DNA from: Paludibacter propionicigenes WB4
GTDB taxonomy: Bacteria > Bacteroidota > Bacteroidia > Bacteroidales > Paludibacteraceae
Assembly (NCBI RefSeq): GCF_000183135.1
Contig: NC_014734.1
Coordinates: 248,001-312,000, forward strand
Direction: 5' to 3'
Length of the DNA stretch: 64,000 nucleotides
The notes beneath the pieces are model-generated. The model had not been told where the DNA came from, made no database searches, and worked only from the letters and a program-made list of their open reading frames with translations. Below, one piece after another: positions 31,678 to 41,246 of the stretch. Numbering within the stretch: the first letter of the stretch is position 1; each line of letters opens with the position of its first letter. The translations under genes were made by a program, and so were the position numbers.

Positions 31678-33024
31678 ATGAGCAATGACAGAACATTGAA
31701 GGTTGAAGGAGATATAAACCTGACAGAAGCCAGAAAAGACTGGATCGCAGGATTGCAAACAGAGACAATCGAACAGCTGGACAGGGACGCATCGTGGTTT
31801 GTTCATCAGGCTATGTCATCGCCTTGCATGGAGGTACTGGAGGAGTGCGAAGGTCCATACATCATTACTGCTTCTGGAAGAAAATTGCTGGATTTTCACG
31901 GTAATAATGTACATCAGGTTGGATACAGGCATCCGAAAGTCATTCAGACCATGGTGACAACACTGAATAAGCTACCTTTTTCTCCCCGGAGATATACAAA
32001 CAATGAGTCCATTCAATTGGCTGAAAAACTTTGCACGATGGTTCCCGGATTAAATCGTGTGCTTTTTGCCCCGGGCGGTTCTGAAGCTAACTCAATAGCA
32101 CTGAAACTATCGCGGGTTGTAACCGGAAAGCATAAAGTTGTGTCGATGTGGGGTTCTTTTCATGGAGGAGGACTGGATGTGATTTCAGTAGGCGGTGAAG
32201 CATCTTTTCGGAAAAGTACGGGTCCGTTGATGTCGGGAGTGGAGCATGTTCCACAACCTGTAAGCTATCGTTCGCTTTGGGAAAACGATCCCGATCAGGA
32301 CGTGTACGTGGCATATATCCGGCATGTATTTGAAAACGAAGGTGATGTAGGAGCTTTTATAGCCGAAACAATTCGTAACACGGACGTACAAATACCGGTA
32401 ACAGGATTTTGGAAGAAAGTCCGTGCTTTGTGCGACGAATTTAATGTAACGCTTATTCTCGATGAAATTCCGATTGCATTAGGACGAACCGGAAAGTTCT
32501 TTGCTTTTGAGCATTACGGTATTGTGCCTGACATGGTGACTATTGGCAAAGGATTGGGTGGGGGAGTGTTTCCAATGGCTGCGGTTCTCACCAACGAAAA
32601 GTACAATGCTGTAGCCGAACATTCGGTAGGTCATTTCACGCATGAAAAATCACCGGTTGGAAGTGCGGCTGCGTTGGCAGTACTGGAAGTGATTGAGCAG
32701 AATGGTTTGTTGAGACGCGCGCAAGATTTAGGACAAATTATGCAGACCCGATTGCTCGAAATGCAGGAGCGATTCGAGATGATAGGCGATGTGCGTGGAA
32801 TCGGACTTTTGTGGGGTGTTGATTTGGTTACCAATCGTGCAACCAAGGAAAGAGCAGTAACAGAAGCCGAGCAAGTGATGTATCGTTGCCTTGAAAAGGG
32901 TTTGAGCTTTAAAGTCTCCCAAGGTAACGTGATCACGCTGTCGCCGGCACTTATCATTTCGGAAGCCGAATTGCATCGGGCGCTAGATATTTTGAATGAT
33001 GCTTTTCAAGATTTTATCCATTAA
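31678..33024 (+). CDS. pbfA: PbfA-like (R)-1-hydroxy-2-aminoethylphosphonate ammonia-lyase
   Basis: A class III aminotransferase-fold PLP enzyme, 448 residues. The PLP lysine is K291 in TIGKGLGGG, preceded by the Asp of LILDEIPIALGRTG. The phrase DFHGNNVHQVGYRHPKV near the N-terminus and the phn neighbourhood match the PbfA group, which eliminates ammonia from (R)-1-hydroxy-2-aminoethylphosphonate to give phosphonoacetaldehyde, feeding the PhnW/PhnX route. An AEP-type transaminase is an alternative, but PhnW is already present. It is the first gene of the plus-strand operon; the transporter follows 12 bp later. Confidence 0.8.
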   Translation: MSNDRTLKVEGDINLTEARKDWIAGLQTETIEQLDRDASWFVHQAMSSPCMEVLEECEGPYIITASGRKLLDFHGNNVHQVGYRHPKVIQTMVTTLNKLPFSPRRYTNNESIQLAEKLCTMVPGLNRVLFAPGGSEANSIALKLSRVVTGKHKVVSMWGSFHGGGLDVISVGGEASFRKSTGPLMSGVEHVPQPVSYRSLWENDPDQDVYVAYIRHVFENEGDVGAFIAETIRNTDVQIPVTGFWKKVRALCDEFNVTLILDEIPIALGRTGKFFAFEHYGIVPDMVTIGKGLGGGVFPMAAVLTNEKYNAVAEHSVGHFTHEKSPVGSAAALAVLEVIEQNGLLRRAQDLGQIMQTRLLEMQERFEMIGDVRGIGLLWGVDLVTNRATKERAVTEAEQVMYRCLEKGLSFKVSQGNVITLSPALIISEAELHRALDILNDAFQDFIH

Positions 33025-33036
33025 TATTCTAACTGT

Positions 33037-34398
33037 ATGTATTCTATTCAAATAAAGATTCGTAAATGGATGGAGCGTCAGCCCGATTGGGTGTTTGCGC
33101 TGGTGGTATCACTTGCTGCCTTTCTCACCTATTCCTGTATGTACGCGTTCCGAAAACCTTTTACCGTAGGGGTTTTCGAAGGTATGAGTTTCTGGGGTGT
33201 CGACTATAAAATATGGCTTATCAGCTCGCAAGTAATAGGTTATACTTTGAGCAAGTTTTTGGGAATTAAATACATTGCGGAATTAAAGGCTAATTCCCGG
33301 GCTGCATATATTCTGATTCTTGTCGGGATAGCCGAAGTGGCTCTGCTACTTTTCTGGCTTGTTCCGAAGCCCTACAATGTCATTTTCATGTTCTTCAACG
33401 GTCTTCCGCTGGGAATGATTTGGGGTGTTGTTTTTAGCTATCTTGAAGGTCGGCGGCTGACTGAATTGTTGGGAGCGGGACTCAGCGCCAGTTTTATTAT
33501 TGCTTCGGGGGTTGTCAAGTCGGTAGGTAAATGGGTGATTGTCGACTTGCATGTAAGCGAGTTTGCTATGCCTTTTCTCACGGGTTTATTTTTTGCTCTT
33601 CCGTTGGTACTGTCCGTATTCCTGCTCGATTGCATTCCTCCTCCTACGGCTGAAGACGAAAGGCTTCGCACCAAACGCCTTCCGATGAACCGAACCGAAA
33701 GAAAAGCTTTTCTCCATAAATTTTACTGGGGAATTATCTTGCTGGTAACAACCTATACCTTTCTCACTATTTTCAGGGAGTTGCGTGATAACTTTTCGGT
33801 GGAAATTTGGAAATCATTAGGCTACGAAAATGATCCGGCAATTTTTACAGTTGCTGAACTTCCGGTTGCGTTGTTCACCCTGCTTTCATTGGCACTAATC
33901 ACTTTTGTTCGTTCCAATTACAAAGCTTTTAATCTGATTTTGTTCATCATATTCGTCGGGTTTCTGTTGATTATTGCCGCTACTTTGTTATTTAATTCAC
34001 ATGTAATTGGTGGAACACCGTGGATGATTATTGTAGGCATAGGTCTTTACCTGGGCTATGTGCCATTCAACGCATTCTTGTATGAAAGGCTGATTTCGTC
34101 TTTTAAATACATTAGCAATATCGGATTTGTCATTTATGTCTCCGATGCTTTCGGATATTTGGGTAGCCTGGGAGTTACGTTCTATAAAAATTTCTTTAGC
34201 TCTCAGATTCGATGGATCGACTTTTTTAGTCAGGCCGGTCTCTGGCTTTCTGTGTTAGGACTCACACTTACCACACTATCCTATTTTTATTTCAGGAATA
34301 AATATTATCAATTTAAAACAGACAAAGAAAATGAACAACATGAATTTACCGGAGAACCCCTATCTGTTGCTGACTCCCGGGCCATTATCTACAAGTAA
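33037..34398 (+). CDS. DUF5690 MFS-type transporter, candidate phosphonate importer
   Basis: A 453-residue membrane protein with about twelve transmembrane helices. [15 protein letters not shown] near residues 30-44 and [18 protein letters not shown] near 125-143 identify the DUF5690 family of MFS carriers. The Y-x-x-RKPF motif recalls organophosphate:phosphate antiporters of the GlpT/UhpT class. Its place between PbfA and PhnW suggests inner-membrane uptake of AEP or hydroxy-AEP; no other phosphonate transporter (PhnCDE or PhnSTUV) is seen. The last 68 nt overlap the PhnW frame. Confidence 0.75.
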   Translation: MYSIQIKIRKWMERQPDWVFALVVSLAAFLTYSCMYAFRKPFTVGVFEGMSFWGVDYKIWLISSQVIGYTLSKFLGIKYIAELKANSRAAYILILVGIAEVALLLFWLVPKPYNVIFMFFNGLPLGMIWGVVFSYLEGRRLTELLGAGLSASFIIASGVVKSVGKWVIVDLHVSEFAMPFLTGLFFALPLVLSVFLLDCIPPPTAEDERLRTKRLPMNRTERKAFLHKFYWGIILLVTTYTFLTIFRELRDNFSVEIWKSLGYENDPAIFTVAELPVALFTLLSLALITFVRSNYKAFNLILFIIFVGFLLIIAATLLFNSHVIGGTPWMIIVGIGLYLGYVPFNAFLYERLISSFKYISNIGFVIYVSDAFGYLGSLGVTFYKNFFSSQIRWIDFFSQAGLWLSVLGLTLTTLSYFYFRNKYYQFKTDKENEQHEFTGEPLSVADSRAIIYK

Positions 34399-35443
34399 AA
34401 CCGTGAAGGCAGCCATGTTGCGTGATTGGTGTACGTGGGACGAAGATTATAACCTGAAAGTTGTTCAGGAGATACGGACGCGACTAACTCAGCTGGCTAC
34501 ATCAGCTACTGAGCGGTATTCTACTGTGTTGATGCAAGGTAGCGGAACGTTTGCTGTAGAGTCGGTTATAGGTTCTGCAATACCTGCTACAGGAAAATTG
34601 TTGATTATAGCTAATGGGGCGTATGGTCTGCGTATGATTCAAATTGCAAAAGTGTTGAATATTCCGTTCGAAGCCTATATCTTGCCCGAAACCAGTCAAC
34701 CGGATCTTGCTCATATAAGAAGATTGCTTGAAGAAATACCCGAAATAACCCATCTGGCTGTTGTTCATTGCGAAACTACCACCGGCATTCTAAATCCCGT
34801 ACGCGAGATTGTTGCTTTAGCCAAAGAATATCATAAAATCACCATTGTGGATGCTATGAGTAGTTTTGGTGGTATTCCGATGGATATCAACGAATGGCAA
34901 ATTGATTTTCTAATCAGTTCAGCCAATAAGTGCATACAGGGTGTTCCCGGCTTTGGGTTTATTATAGCCCGCAGAGATCAACTGGAAAAATGCAAGAATC
35001 AGGCTCGTTCCTTATCACTCGACTTATACGATCAGTGGGCAACTATGGACGGCGGAGGTAAATGGCGATTTACATCTCCCACGCACGCAGTTCGGGCTTT
35101 TTTACAGGCTTTGACTGAATTGGAAGAAGAAGGAGGAATCGAAAAACGCTTTGAACGCTACTCCCAAAACCAGAAAACACTTGTGGACGGAATGCGGAAA
35201 ATCGGGTTTGACGCGCTTTTACCGGACAATATGCAATCGCCGATAATTACTTCTTTTTTGTCACCGCAAGAGAAAGAATACTCGTTTCTGAAATTTTATA
35301 ATGTGTTGAAAGATAATGGGTATGTGATATATCCCGGAAAAATATCGAATGGAGATACATTTCGTATTGGCAATATAGGCGTGGTTTATCCCTCCGATAT
35401 GGAAAAGTTGATTGAGACAATACAAAGGATGAAATTCTGGTAA
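34331..35443 (+). CDS. phnW: 2-Aminoethylphosphonate-pyruvate transaminase
   Basis: PhnW converts 2-aminoethylphosphonate and pyruvate to phosphonoacetaldehyde and alanine. The 370-residue class V aminotransferase-fold protein shows the PhnW signatures [19 protein letters not shown] and [15 protein letters not shown], the latter with PLP Lys200 (counted from 34331). An alternative ATG lies 9 bp downstream (34340). Either start overlaps the end of the transporter gene by 59-68 nt, implying coupled translation. Substrate assignment is strong because the motif around the Lys is nearly identical to well-studied PhnW proteins. Confidence 0.93.
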   Translation: MNNMNLPENPYLLLTPGPLSTSKTVKAAMLRDWCTWDEDYNLKVVQEIRTRLTQLATSATERYSTVLMQGSGTFAVESVIGSAIPATGKLLIIANGAYGLRMIQIAKVLNIPFEAYILPETSQPDLAHIRRLLEEIPEITHLAVVHCETTTGILNPVREIVALAKEYHKITIVDAMSSFGGIPMDINEWQIDFLISSANKCIQGVPGFGFIIARRDQLEKCKNQARSLSLDLYDQWATMDGGGKWRFTSPTHAVRAFLQALTELEEEGGIEKRFERYSQNQKTLVDGMRKIGFDALLPDNMQSPIITSFLSPQEKEYSFLKFYNVLKDNGYVIYPGKISNGDTFRIGNIGVVYPSDMEKLIETIQRMKFW

Positions 35444-35544
35444 GAAGTTGCTTTTGTTTCTTATTAGTAAACAAATCGCTGATAATGGACAATTGTTTAA
35501 TTGGAATATAACATCGCATTAATTAGATAGTAATATGTTACGAG

Positions 35545-35552
35545 TAATTTTG
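35545..35552 (+). promoter_or_regulatory. -7 box upstream of the secreted 183-residue gene
   Basis: TAATTTTG matches TAnnTTTG, 83 bp upstream of the ATG at 35635. No TTG at the right spacing. Confidence 0.35.
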
Positions 35553-35634
35553 TATCGTATAAAATGTATAATATATACAGATGTTAGACAAAACTAGTAA
35601 ACTTAAACAGGTATAATTTAAACAGGTAAAATCA

Positions 35635-36186
35635 ATGAGAAATTTAGGAAAACTCACTATGGTGTTGTTATGCACGATTTTTTCGGCTAATGCTCAGGAA
35701 GTATTGATTGCCGGTAGAACTCAGACTCAAGCTACTGAAGTTATAAATACTGTCACTAGCGTAAAGCCGACTTTTGAATTTATGTCAACTTCACAGGCTC
35801 AATCTACAGAGAATGTAACAGATGAAATGGCTGGAAATCATTTTTTTGGCAATGAAATAGCAAAGAAAATGTATTTATTTAATGACCATTACAGTTATAA
35901 AGTGCCTGTTGCTCCCGGTAATAGCGCAACAAAAACAATTTTCCGCAAACCGGAAATCTATTTGTCTGTAAAAAAGATAGAACGCTATTTAAAAAAATCA
36001 GTACAAAAAGGAGATTTAAATAGCAATGTAGCACAAAAAGAGTACGACAAAGTGCTTACCATTGCGTTAAATATACTTGACGAGAATACAGATAAATTTG
36101 AACAGCGTTTGAAATCAGTAAGTGAAGATGCTCCAAAACTATTGGAAGTCTATCTTTATGAGGTAAAACTCGAAAGTATCAATTAA
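35635..36186 (+). CDS. Secreted protein of unknown function
   Basis: A 183-residue exported protein. The signal peptide is MRNLGKLTMVLLCTIFSANAQ. The mature chain has a Ser/Thr/Gln-rich N-terminal region, a central stretch with aromatic residues (YLFNDHYSYKVPVAPG) and a charged helical C-terminus (VKKIERYLKKSVQKG, KEYDKVLTIALNILDENTDKFEQRL). No family recognised. It lies between phnW and the SusC gene on the same strand and may belong to the locus. Confidence 0.6.
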   Translation: MRNLGKLTMVLLCTIFSANAQEVLIAGRTQTQATEVINTVTSVKPTFEFMSTSQAQSTENVTDEMAGNHFFGNEIAKKMYLFNDHYSYKVPVAPGNSATKTIFRKPEIYLSVKKIERYLKKSVQKGDLNSNVAQKEYDKVLTIALNILDENTDKFEQRLKSVSEDAPKLLEVYLYEVKLESIN

Positions 36187-36243
36187 TTTCTAGCCCCTAG
36201 GAATCCTAATCACAATCATATTTCGATTAATGTGTTGAATTAC

Positions 36244-36267
36244 ATTCATGTAAAAAATTACATGAAT
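36244..36267. promoter_or_regulatory. Candidate operator before the phosphonate-locus susC
   Basis: ATTCATGTAA (36244-36253) and TTACATGAAT (36258-36267) form a perfect 10-bp inverted repeat with a 4-nt spacer, 60 bp upstream of the SusC start. It is too AT-rich to be a terminator and has no T run. Likely a binding site for a dimeric regulator. Confidence 0.55.
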
Positions 36268-36326
36268 TGTGATACGGGATTACCTATGTTTAATCCAAAA
36301 GAATATTATAACTAAAAATTAAAAAT

Positions 36327-39300
36327 ATGCAAAAAATTAGTGTTTTTCTATTAATTCAATTTTTGCTGTTATATGGAACTTTTGCCTATGCGCAAAAGAT
36401 GTCCGTACAAGGAAAAATTGTAGATTCCCAAGGGGTAGAATTGCCCGGTGTAAGTATCATGATTAAGGGTAAAAGCATCGGTTCTGTAACAGATGTAAGC
36501 GGACGTTTCAGCATTAATGCCACAAAAGGAGACATCCTTACATTTTCGTATATTGGTTACGAAGCCAGTCAGGTTGTGGTTAAAGATCAGAGTGAAATCA
36601 GACTTGTGATGAGAGAAACTTCACAGGCGATCAAAGAAGTTGTGGTAACGGCACTTGGTATTGAGAAGAAAGTATCAACGATTGGTTATGCTGTGCAAGA
36701 GGTTGAAGGAAAGGATTTAGTAAAGGCGCGTGATGCGAACCCTATAACCGGATTAACCGGAAAAGTGGCTGGTTTATCGGTGGGAGCTTCATCGGAAATG
36801 CTGGGTACTCCAAACGTTTTATTAAGAGGTGATAATCTGACGCTGTATGTTGTGGATGGTGTTCCTATCAGTTCCGATACATGGAATATTAGTCCGGATG
36901 ACATTGATTCATATTCAGTGCTAAAAGGACCGGCTGCAGCAGCATTGTACGGTAGCCGTGCTAAAAACGGAGCTATTCTGATAACTACTAAAAAAGGGAC
37001 TAAAGGTAAAAAGGGATTAAGCGTTGAATTGAATTCTTCAAATATGTTCGACAAAGGATTCTTAGCATTCCCACGTTTGCAAACAGAATACGGTGCAGGC
37101 GAAAACTGTATTTACGCGTTCAGCGATGGTAAAGGCGGCGGTTTGAATGATGGGGACTATGATGTATGGGGACCAAAATTCAGAGGGCAATTGATACCTC
37201 AATGGGATGGTGAATATACGCCAAATCAAACATGGACAACTACTTTTGGCGATGTGAAATATAACGGGCACATTAAACCAACGCCTTATTTGTCAAGAGG
37301 TCAGAATAATTTGGGCAATTTTCTACAAACAGGATTTCAAACAACGAATAATATCTCTGTGACTAAAAGTGGTGAAGATTATACCATCAGAACTTCGATG
37401 TCACATTCTTATCAGAAAAGTATTATTCCGAACATGAGTCTGAATATCACTAATTTCAATGTATTTGCATCTTATAATATCAGTAAGAAATTTTCGATAG
37501 ATGCCAATTTGAATTTTAATTATCAGTACACACCTAATTATCCCGATGTTAGTTACGGACCGAACAGTTTGATATATAACGTAGCCATTTGGACTGGTGC
37601 CGACTGGGATGTGAATGATCCTGCAATAAAAGCTATTTGGCAACCGGGAAAGACAAACACTCAATCATTTTTTGCAGAGTACCAACGTTATCATAATCCT
37701 TGGCTCATGACTAATGAATGGTTAAGAGGACATGACAAGAAAGATACATACGGTTATGTTACGGGTCATTACACTATTGATGATCACTTAAATATGAGTT
37801 TGCGTACACAAATATCAACTTACAATATGTTGCGCAATGAAAAGATGCCATTTTCGGCACATCCTTATGGTCGTGAAGGTGGGATGGGTGACTATCGCGA
37901 AGATCATCGAAATTTGTTGGACAACAATACCGACTTGCAGCTGAATTACAATTATATGTTGGGAGATTTTGTTCAACTGTCAGGTTTGGCAGGAGGTAAC
38001 ATTCGTATCTTTAAATATAACTCCAACTTTACAACCACTGATTATTTGGTTGTTCCCAATGTTTATTCATTTGGAAACTCGTTGAATGCAGTTCAATCTA
38101 CCAGTTTTGTATCCCGCATGAATGTTTATAGCGCGTATGCTTCTATGGATCTGGATTTTGGTAAATATGCCACGCTTTCGGCAACAGCCCGTGTGGATAA
38201 ATCGTCGGCTATTGTAAGTAGTAACGATACGTATTTTTACCCAAGTGTGTCAGTGGCTACTTTGGTTTCGGATTACGTGAAACTGCCTGATTTTATTTCG
38301 TCGTTGAAGTTAAGAGCTTCGTTTGCACAAGTAAAAAGCGTACCTACCAGCGAAACTGTTGGAACAGCTCCATTTAATACAATTACATCGCTTGGTGGAG
38401 GTTCGTCTACAGATATTTACGGTTATCCGCTGGACTACGGAACGAATTATCTATCACCTTACGGTGGTCCCAGCTATTCAATGGGTAATACCTATTCAAT
38501 ATCAAAGTTATACAATAACCAAACTTCAGCCAGTTATACAAACACGCTTTTCGATGCGAATATACAACCTGAAGTTCGTGTAAACTATGAAGAGGGGCTT
38601 GATATTAGCTTCCTGAAAAATCGTTTAGGTCTTAATGCAACTGTATTTCAATACTTAGATGGTCCTAAAATTCTACAGAATGTGATTTCGACCACTACCG
38701 GATATGATTACAACTATATCAATGCGCTAAAAACCCGCAAATCTGGTATTGAGTTATCGTTTAAAGGAGTTCCTGTTAAAACAAGGGATTTCAGCTGGGA
38801 TGTTTTAGCTAACTGGAGTAGATTTAAAGAGGTTTATGCAGAACTACCTTCAGGTCAGGATACTTACAATACTTTCTTCCAAAAAGGTGATCGTACCGAT
38901 AAACTATACGGAGCTGCATTTTACAAAACGAAAGATGGCCAAATTATCCATGACGCTTCAGGTAAACCCCTTGCAATGCAAGTGAGTCAATATCTGGGTA
39001 ACATGAACGGTGATTTTCAATGGAGTTTGTTCAACAGATTCAGCTATAAGAATGCGTATGTAAGCTTCCAGTTCGATGGCAATGTAGGCGGTGTGATGCT
39101 TGATTATCTACACATGAAAACCATGCGTGGAGGAAGTAATATAGAAACAGTACAAGGTGCTTATGGTGTTGCCAGAAGTTTGGACGATCAACATGCGGGA
39201 GAAAAAGCATGGGCAGGAGCCTATGTTGGTCAGGGAGTGGTTGTTTCCAATGGTGTAGATATTAAGTATGATACTAAAACAGGTGCAATAACCAATTATG

Positions 39301-39632
39301 ATGCACTTCAATTTGCTCCGAATACAACAGTTACTCAAGTTCAGGACTATGTGAGCAAATATTATGGGGTAAATGAATCAAATCTGATGAGCAAAACTTA
39401 CGTTAAGTTACGCGAATTGACTATTGGCTATAATTTCCCTCAGGAATGGATATCTCCGCTTAAAATAACAAAAGTATCTCTGTCTTTTGTAGCCAGAAAT
39501 CTGCTTTATATCTATGGTGATAAGCGTTTTAAAGATGTAGATCTTGATCAATACAATGGGGCTTCAAGTTCCTCGGGTCTCCAAACACCTACTACCCGCA
39601 GATTTGGAGTGAATTTAAATGTTACATTCTAA
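36327..39632 (+). CDS. SusC/RagA-type TonB-dependent transporter (phosphonate locus)
   Basis: An 1,101-residue outer-membrane receptor. Signal peptide to FAYAQ (about residue 23), then a carboxypeptidase-D-like regulatory domain (about 25-105, GVELPGVSIMIKGKSIGSVT), the plug (VVTALGIEKKVSTIGYAVQEV and YVVDGVPIS) and the 22-stranded barrel, ending in F. It forms a complex with the SusD-like lipoprotein encoded 6 bp downstream and imports oligomeric nutrients with TonB energy. Located between PhnW and a phosphatase-superfamily enzyme, its cargo may be a phosphorus-containing compound (inference). Confidence 0.92.
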   Translation: MQKISVFLLIQFLLLYGTFAYAQKMSVQGKIVDSQGVELPGVSIMIKGKSIGSVTDVSGRFSINATKGDILTFSYIGYEASQVVVKDQSEIRLVMRETSQAIKEVVVTALGIEKKVSTIGYAVQEVEGKDLVKARDANPITGLTGKVAGLSVGASSEMLGTPNVLLRGDNLTLYVVDGVPISSDTWNISPDDIDSYSVLKGPAAAALYGSRAKNGAILITTKKGTKGKKGLSVELNSSNMFDKGFLAFPRLQTEYGAGENCIYAFSDGKGGGLNDGDYDVWGPKFRGQLIPQWDGEYTPNQTWTTTFGDVKYNGHIKPTPYLSRGQNNLGNFLQTGFQTTNNISVTKSGEDYTIRTSMSHSYQKSIIPNMSLNITNFNVFASYNISKKFSIDANLNFNYQYTPNYPDVSYGPNSLIYNVAIWTGADWDVNDPAIKAIWQPGKTNTQSFFAEYQRYHNPWLMTNEWLRGHDKKDTYGYVTGHYTIDDHLNMSLRTQISTYNMLRNEKMPFSAHPYGREGGMGDYREDHRNLLDNNTDLQLNYNYMLGDFVQLSGLAGGNIRIFKYNSNFTTTDYLVVPNVYSFGNSLNAVQSTSFVSRMNVYSAYASMDLDFGKYATLSATARVDKSSAIVSSNDTYFYPSVSVATLVSDYVKLPDFISSLKLRASFAQVKSVPTSETVGTAPFNTITSLGGGSSTDIYGYPLDYGTNYLSPYGGPSYSMGNTYSISKLYNNQTSASYTNTLFDANIQPEVRVNYEEGLDISFLKNRLGLNATVFQYLDGPKILQNVISTTTGYDYNYINALKTRKSGIELSFKGVPVKTRDFSWDVLANWSRFKEVYAELPSGQDTYNTFFQKGDRTDKLYGAAFYKTKDGQIIHDASGKPLAMQVSQYLGNMNGDFQWSLFNRFSYKNAYVSFQFDGNVGGVMLDYLHMKTMRGGSNIETVQGAYGVARSLDDQHAGEKAWAGAYVGQGVVVSNGVDIKYDTKTGAITNYDALQFAPNTTVTQVQDYVSKYYGVNESNLMSKTYVKLRELTIGYNFPQEWISPLKITKVSLSFVARNLLYIYGDKRFKDVDLDQYNGASSSSGLQTPTTRRFGVNLNVTF

Positions 39633-39650
39633 TTTTAAATGTATTATAAA

Positions 39651-41210
39651 ATGAAAAAGAATAATATATTAATAGTTACCGTTTCGCTTTTTGTGCTACT
39701 GTTTTCGTCTTGCAGTGATTTCAACGAACTCAAGAAAAACGAGAATTTAGCCGGCGCTGTTCCTGCTTCGATATTGCTCAACAATGTATTATACTCGTTG
39801 AATGACGAGCCGGAGGGAATGAATGAACGGTGGTGTCAGTACTATTTGATGAATTACGACTATTATGGTAACAACCGTTACGATTTTGGTGGTGGAGATA
39901 ATTACTATAAGACTCTCAAAAATGTAAAACAAATGGAGACTGAAGCAATGGGCAATCAGGCTTATATTGCACTTGCAGATTTCCTGAAAGCTTACTATTT
40001 TACAAAAATGAGTCTTGAAATGGGCGATATTCCTATGAGTGAAGCTTTGGCCGGTGTCAGTAATCTGACGCCAAAGTACAATACCCAAAAGGAAGTATTT
40101 GTTCAGGCTTTCCAATGGTTGGAAACTGCAAATTCATTACTGGCTACCGAGATATCCAAAGGAACTACAATTGCCGGAGATATTTATTATGGTAACAACC
40201 TAAGCAAATGGCAAAAACTTGTAAATACATTCCGCCTCCGTCTGCTTATTCATTTGAGCAAGAAAACGTCGGACACAGATTTGAATGTAAAACAACAATT
40301 TGCTAAAATAATAGCCACTCCAGCTACTTATCCAATTATGACGAGTGCAGCTGATGATTTAAAATTCACCTATTTGTATCCAAGCAATATGTACCCACGT
40401 AATCCGGGAAGCTATGGATACAATGCTACGCGCGAAAACTGTTCGGACACTTATGTTGGTTTACTCACTAAATTGCAAGATCCGCGTGTGTTTATAACCT
40501 GTGAGCCGGCACAAGCTTTGCTTTCTACCTATTCTGCTACTGATTTTAATGTATTTAAAGGTGCTAATCCGGGTGAAGATCAGGGTATCATGTACACAAA
40601 AAATACGAATGGACAATACTCTATGATCAACAGATATCATTTTTATAGAACCTATACAGGTGAGCCTACGTTGGAAATTAGTTATCAGGAGCTGTGTTTT
40701 AATATTGCCGAAGCTATCAACAGAGGTTGGATTACAACCGGACCATTGGGAACTGCCGAAGATCATTATAAAGCCGGCATTAAAACTTCCTGGGCATTTT
40801 ACAGTATTCCTTCTTCGGGAGCAATGAGCGTGTATTTTATGAAACAAGGATCGGGAATAAGCGATGCTTCGCCTTATAATACTTACTCTGTAAATGTGGA
40901 TTGGGATACGTATTATAATCAATCGACGGTAAAATATACCGGTAATGATAATACAGGGCTGACTCAGATCCTGCAGCAGAAGTATCTTGCATTGGCATTC
41001 CACTCAGGATTAGAATCTTACTTCACTTACCGTCGTACTGGAGTTCCAACCTTTGAAACAGGTACAGGTACAGGCAATAACCAGAAAATTCCTGTTCGTT
41101 TTCAGTATTTCGATAGCGAAAAAACAGCAAATACAGCAAATTATAAAGCCGCTATATCGCAGTATAACAATAACGACGATATCAACGGTGTAATGTGGAT
41201 TTTGAAATAA
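39651..41210 (+). CDS. SusD/RagB-type surface lipoprotein (phosphonate locus)
   Basis: A 519-residue lipoprotein; the start at 39651 gives the signal peptide ending LLFSSC with lipid cysteine C21 (a start at 39639 is possible). The helical TPR-like SusD fold is evident, and the sequence resembles the SusD-like_2 branch (YLALAFHSGLESYFTYRRTGVP near the C-terminus is characteristic). It caps the adjacent SusC barrel and binds the incoming substrate. The sequence gives no clue to the ligand. Confidence 0.88.
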   Translation: MKKNNILIVTVSLFVLLFSSCSDFNELKKNENLAGAVPASILLNNVLYSLNDEPEGMNERWCQYYLMNYDYYGNNRYDFGGGDNYYKTLKNVKQMETEAMGNQAYIALADFLKAYYFTKMSLEMGDIPMSEALAGVSNLTPKYNTQKEVFVQAFQWLETANSLLATEISKGTTIAGDIYYGNNLSKWQKLVNTFRLRLLIHLSKKTSDTDLNVKQQFAKIIATPATYPIMTSAADDLKFTYLYPSNMYPRNPGSYGYNATRENCSDTYVGLLTKLQDPRVFITCEPAQALLSTYSATDFNVFKGANPGEDQGIMYTKNTNGQYSMINRYHFYRTYTGEPTLEISYQELCFNIAEAINRGWITTGPLGTAEDHYKAGIKTSWAFYSIPSSGAMSVYFMKQGSGISDASPYNTYSVNVDWDTYYNQSTVKYTGNDNTGLTQILQQKYLALAFHSGLESYFTYRRTGVPTFETGTGTGNNQKIPVRFQYFDSEKTANTANYKAAISQYNNNDDINGVMWILK

Positions 41211-41246
41211 ATACAGAATTAATTTAATCATTAATTAAAGAATCTA

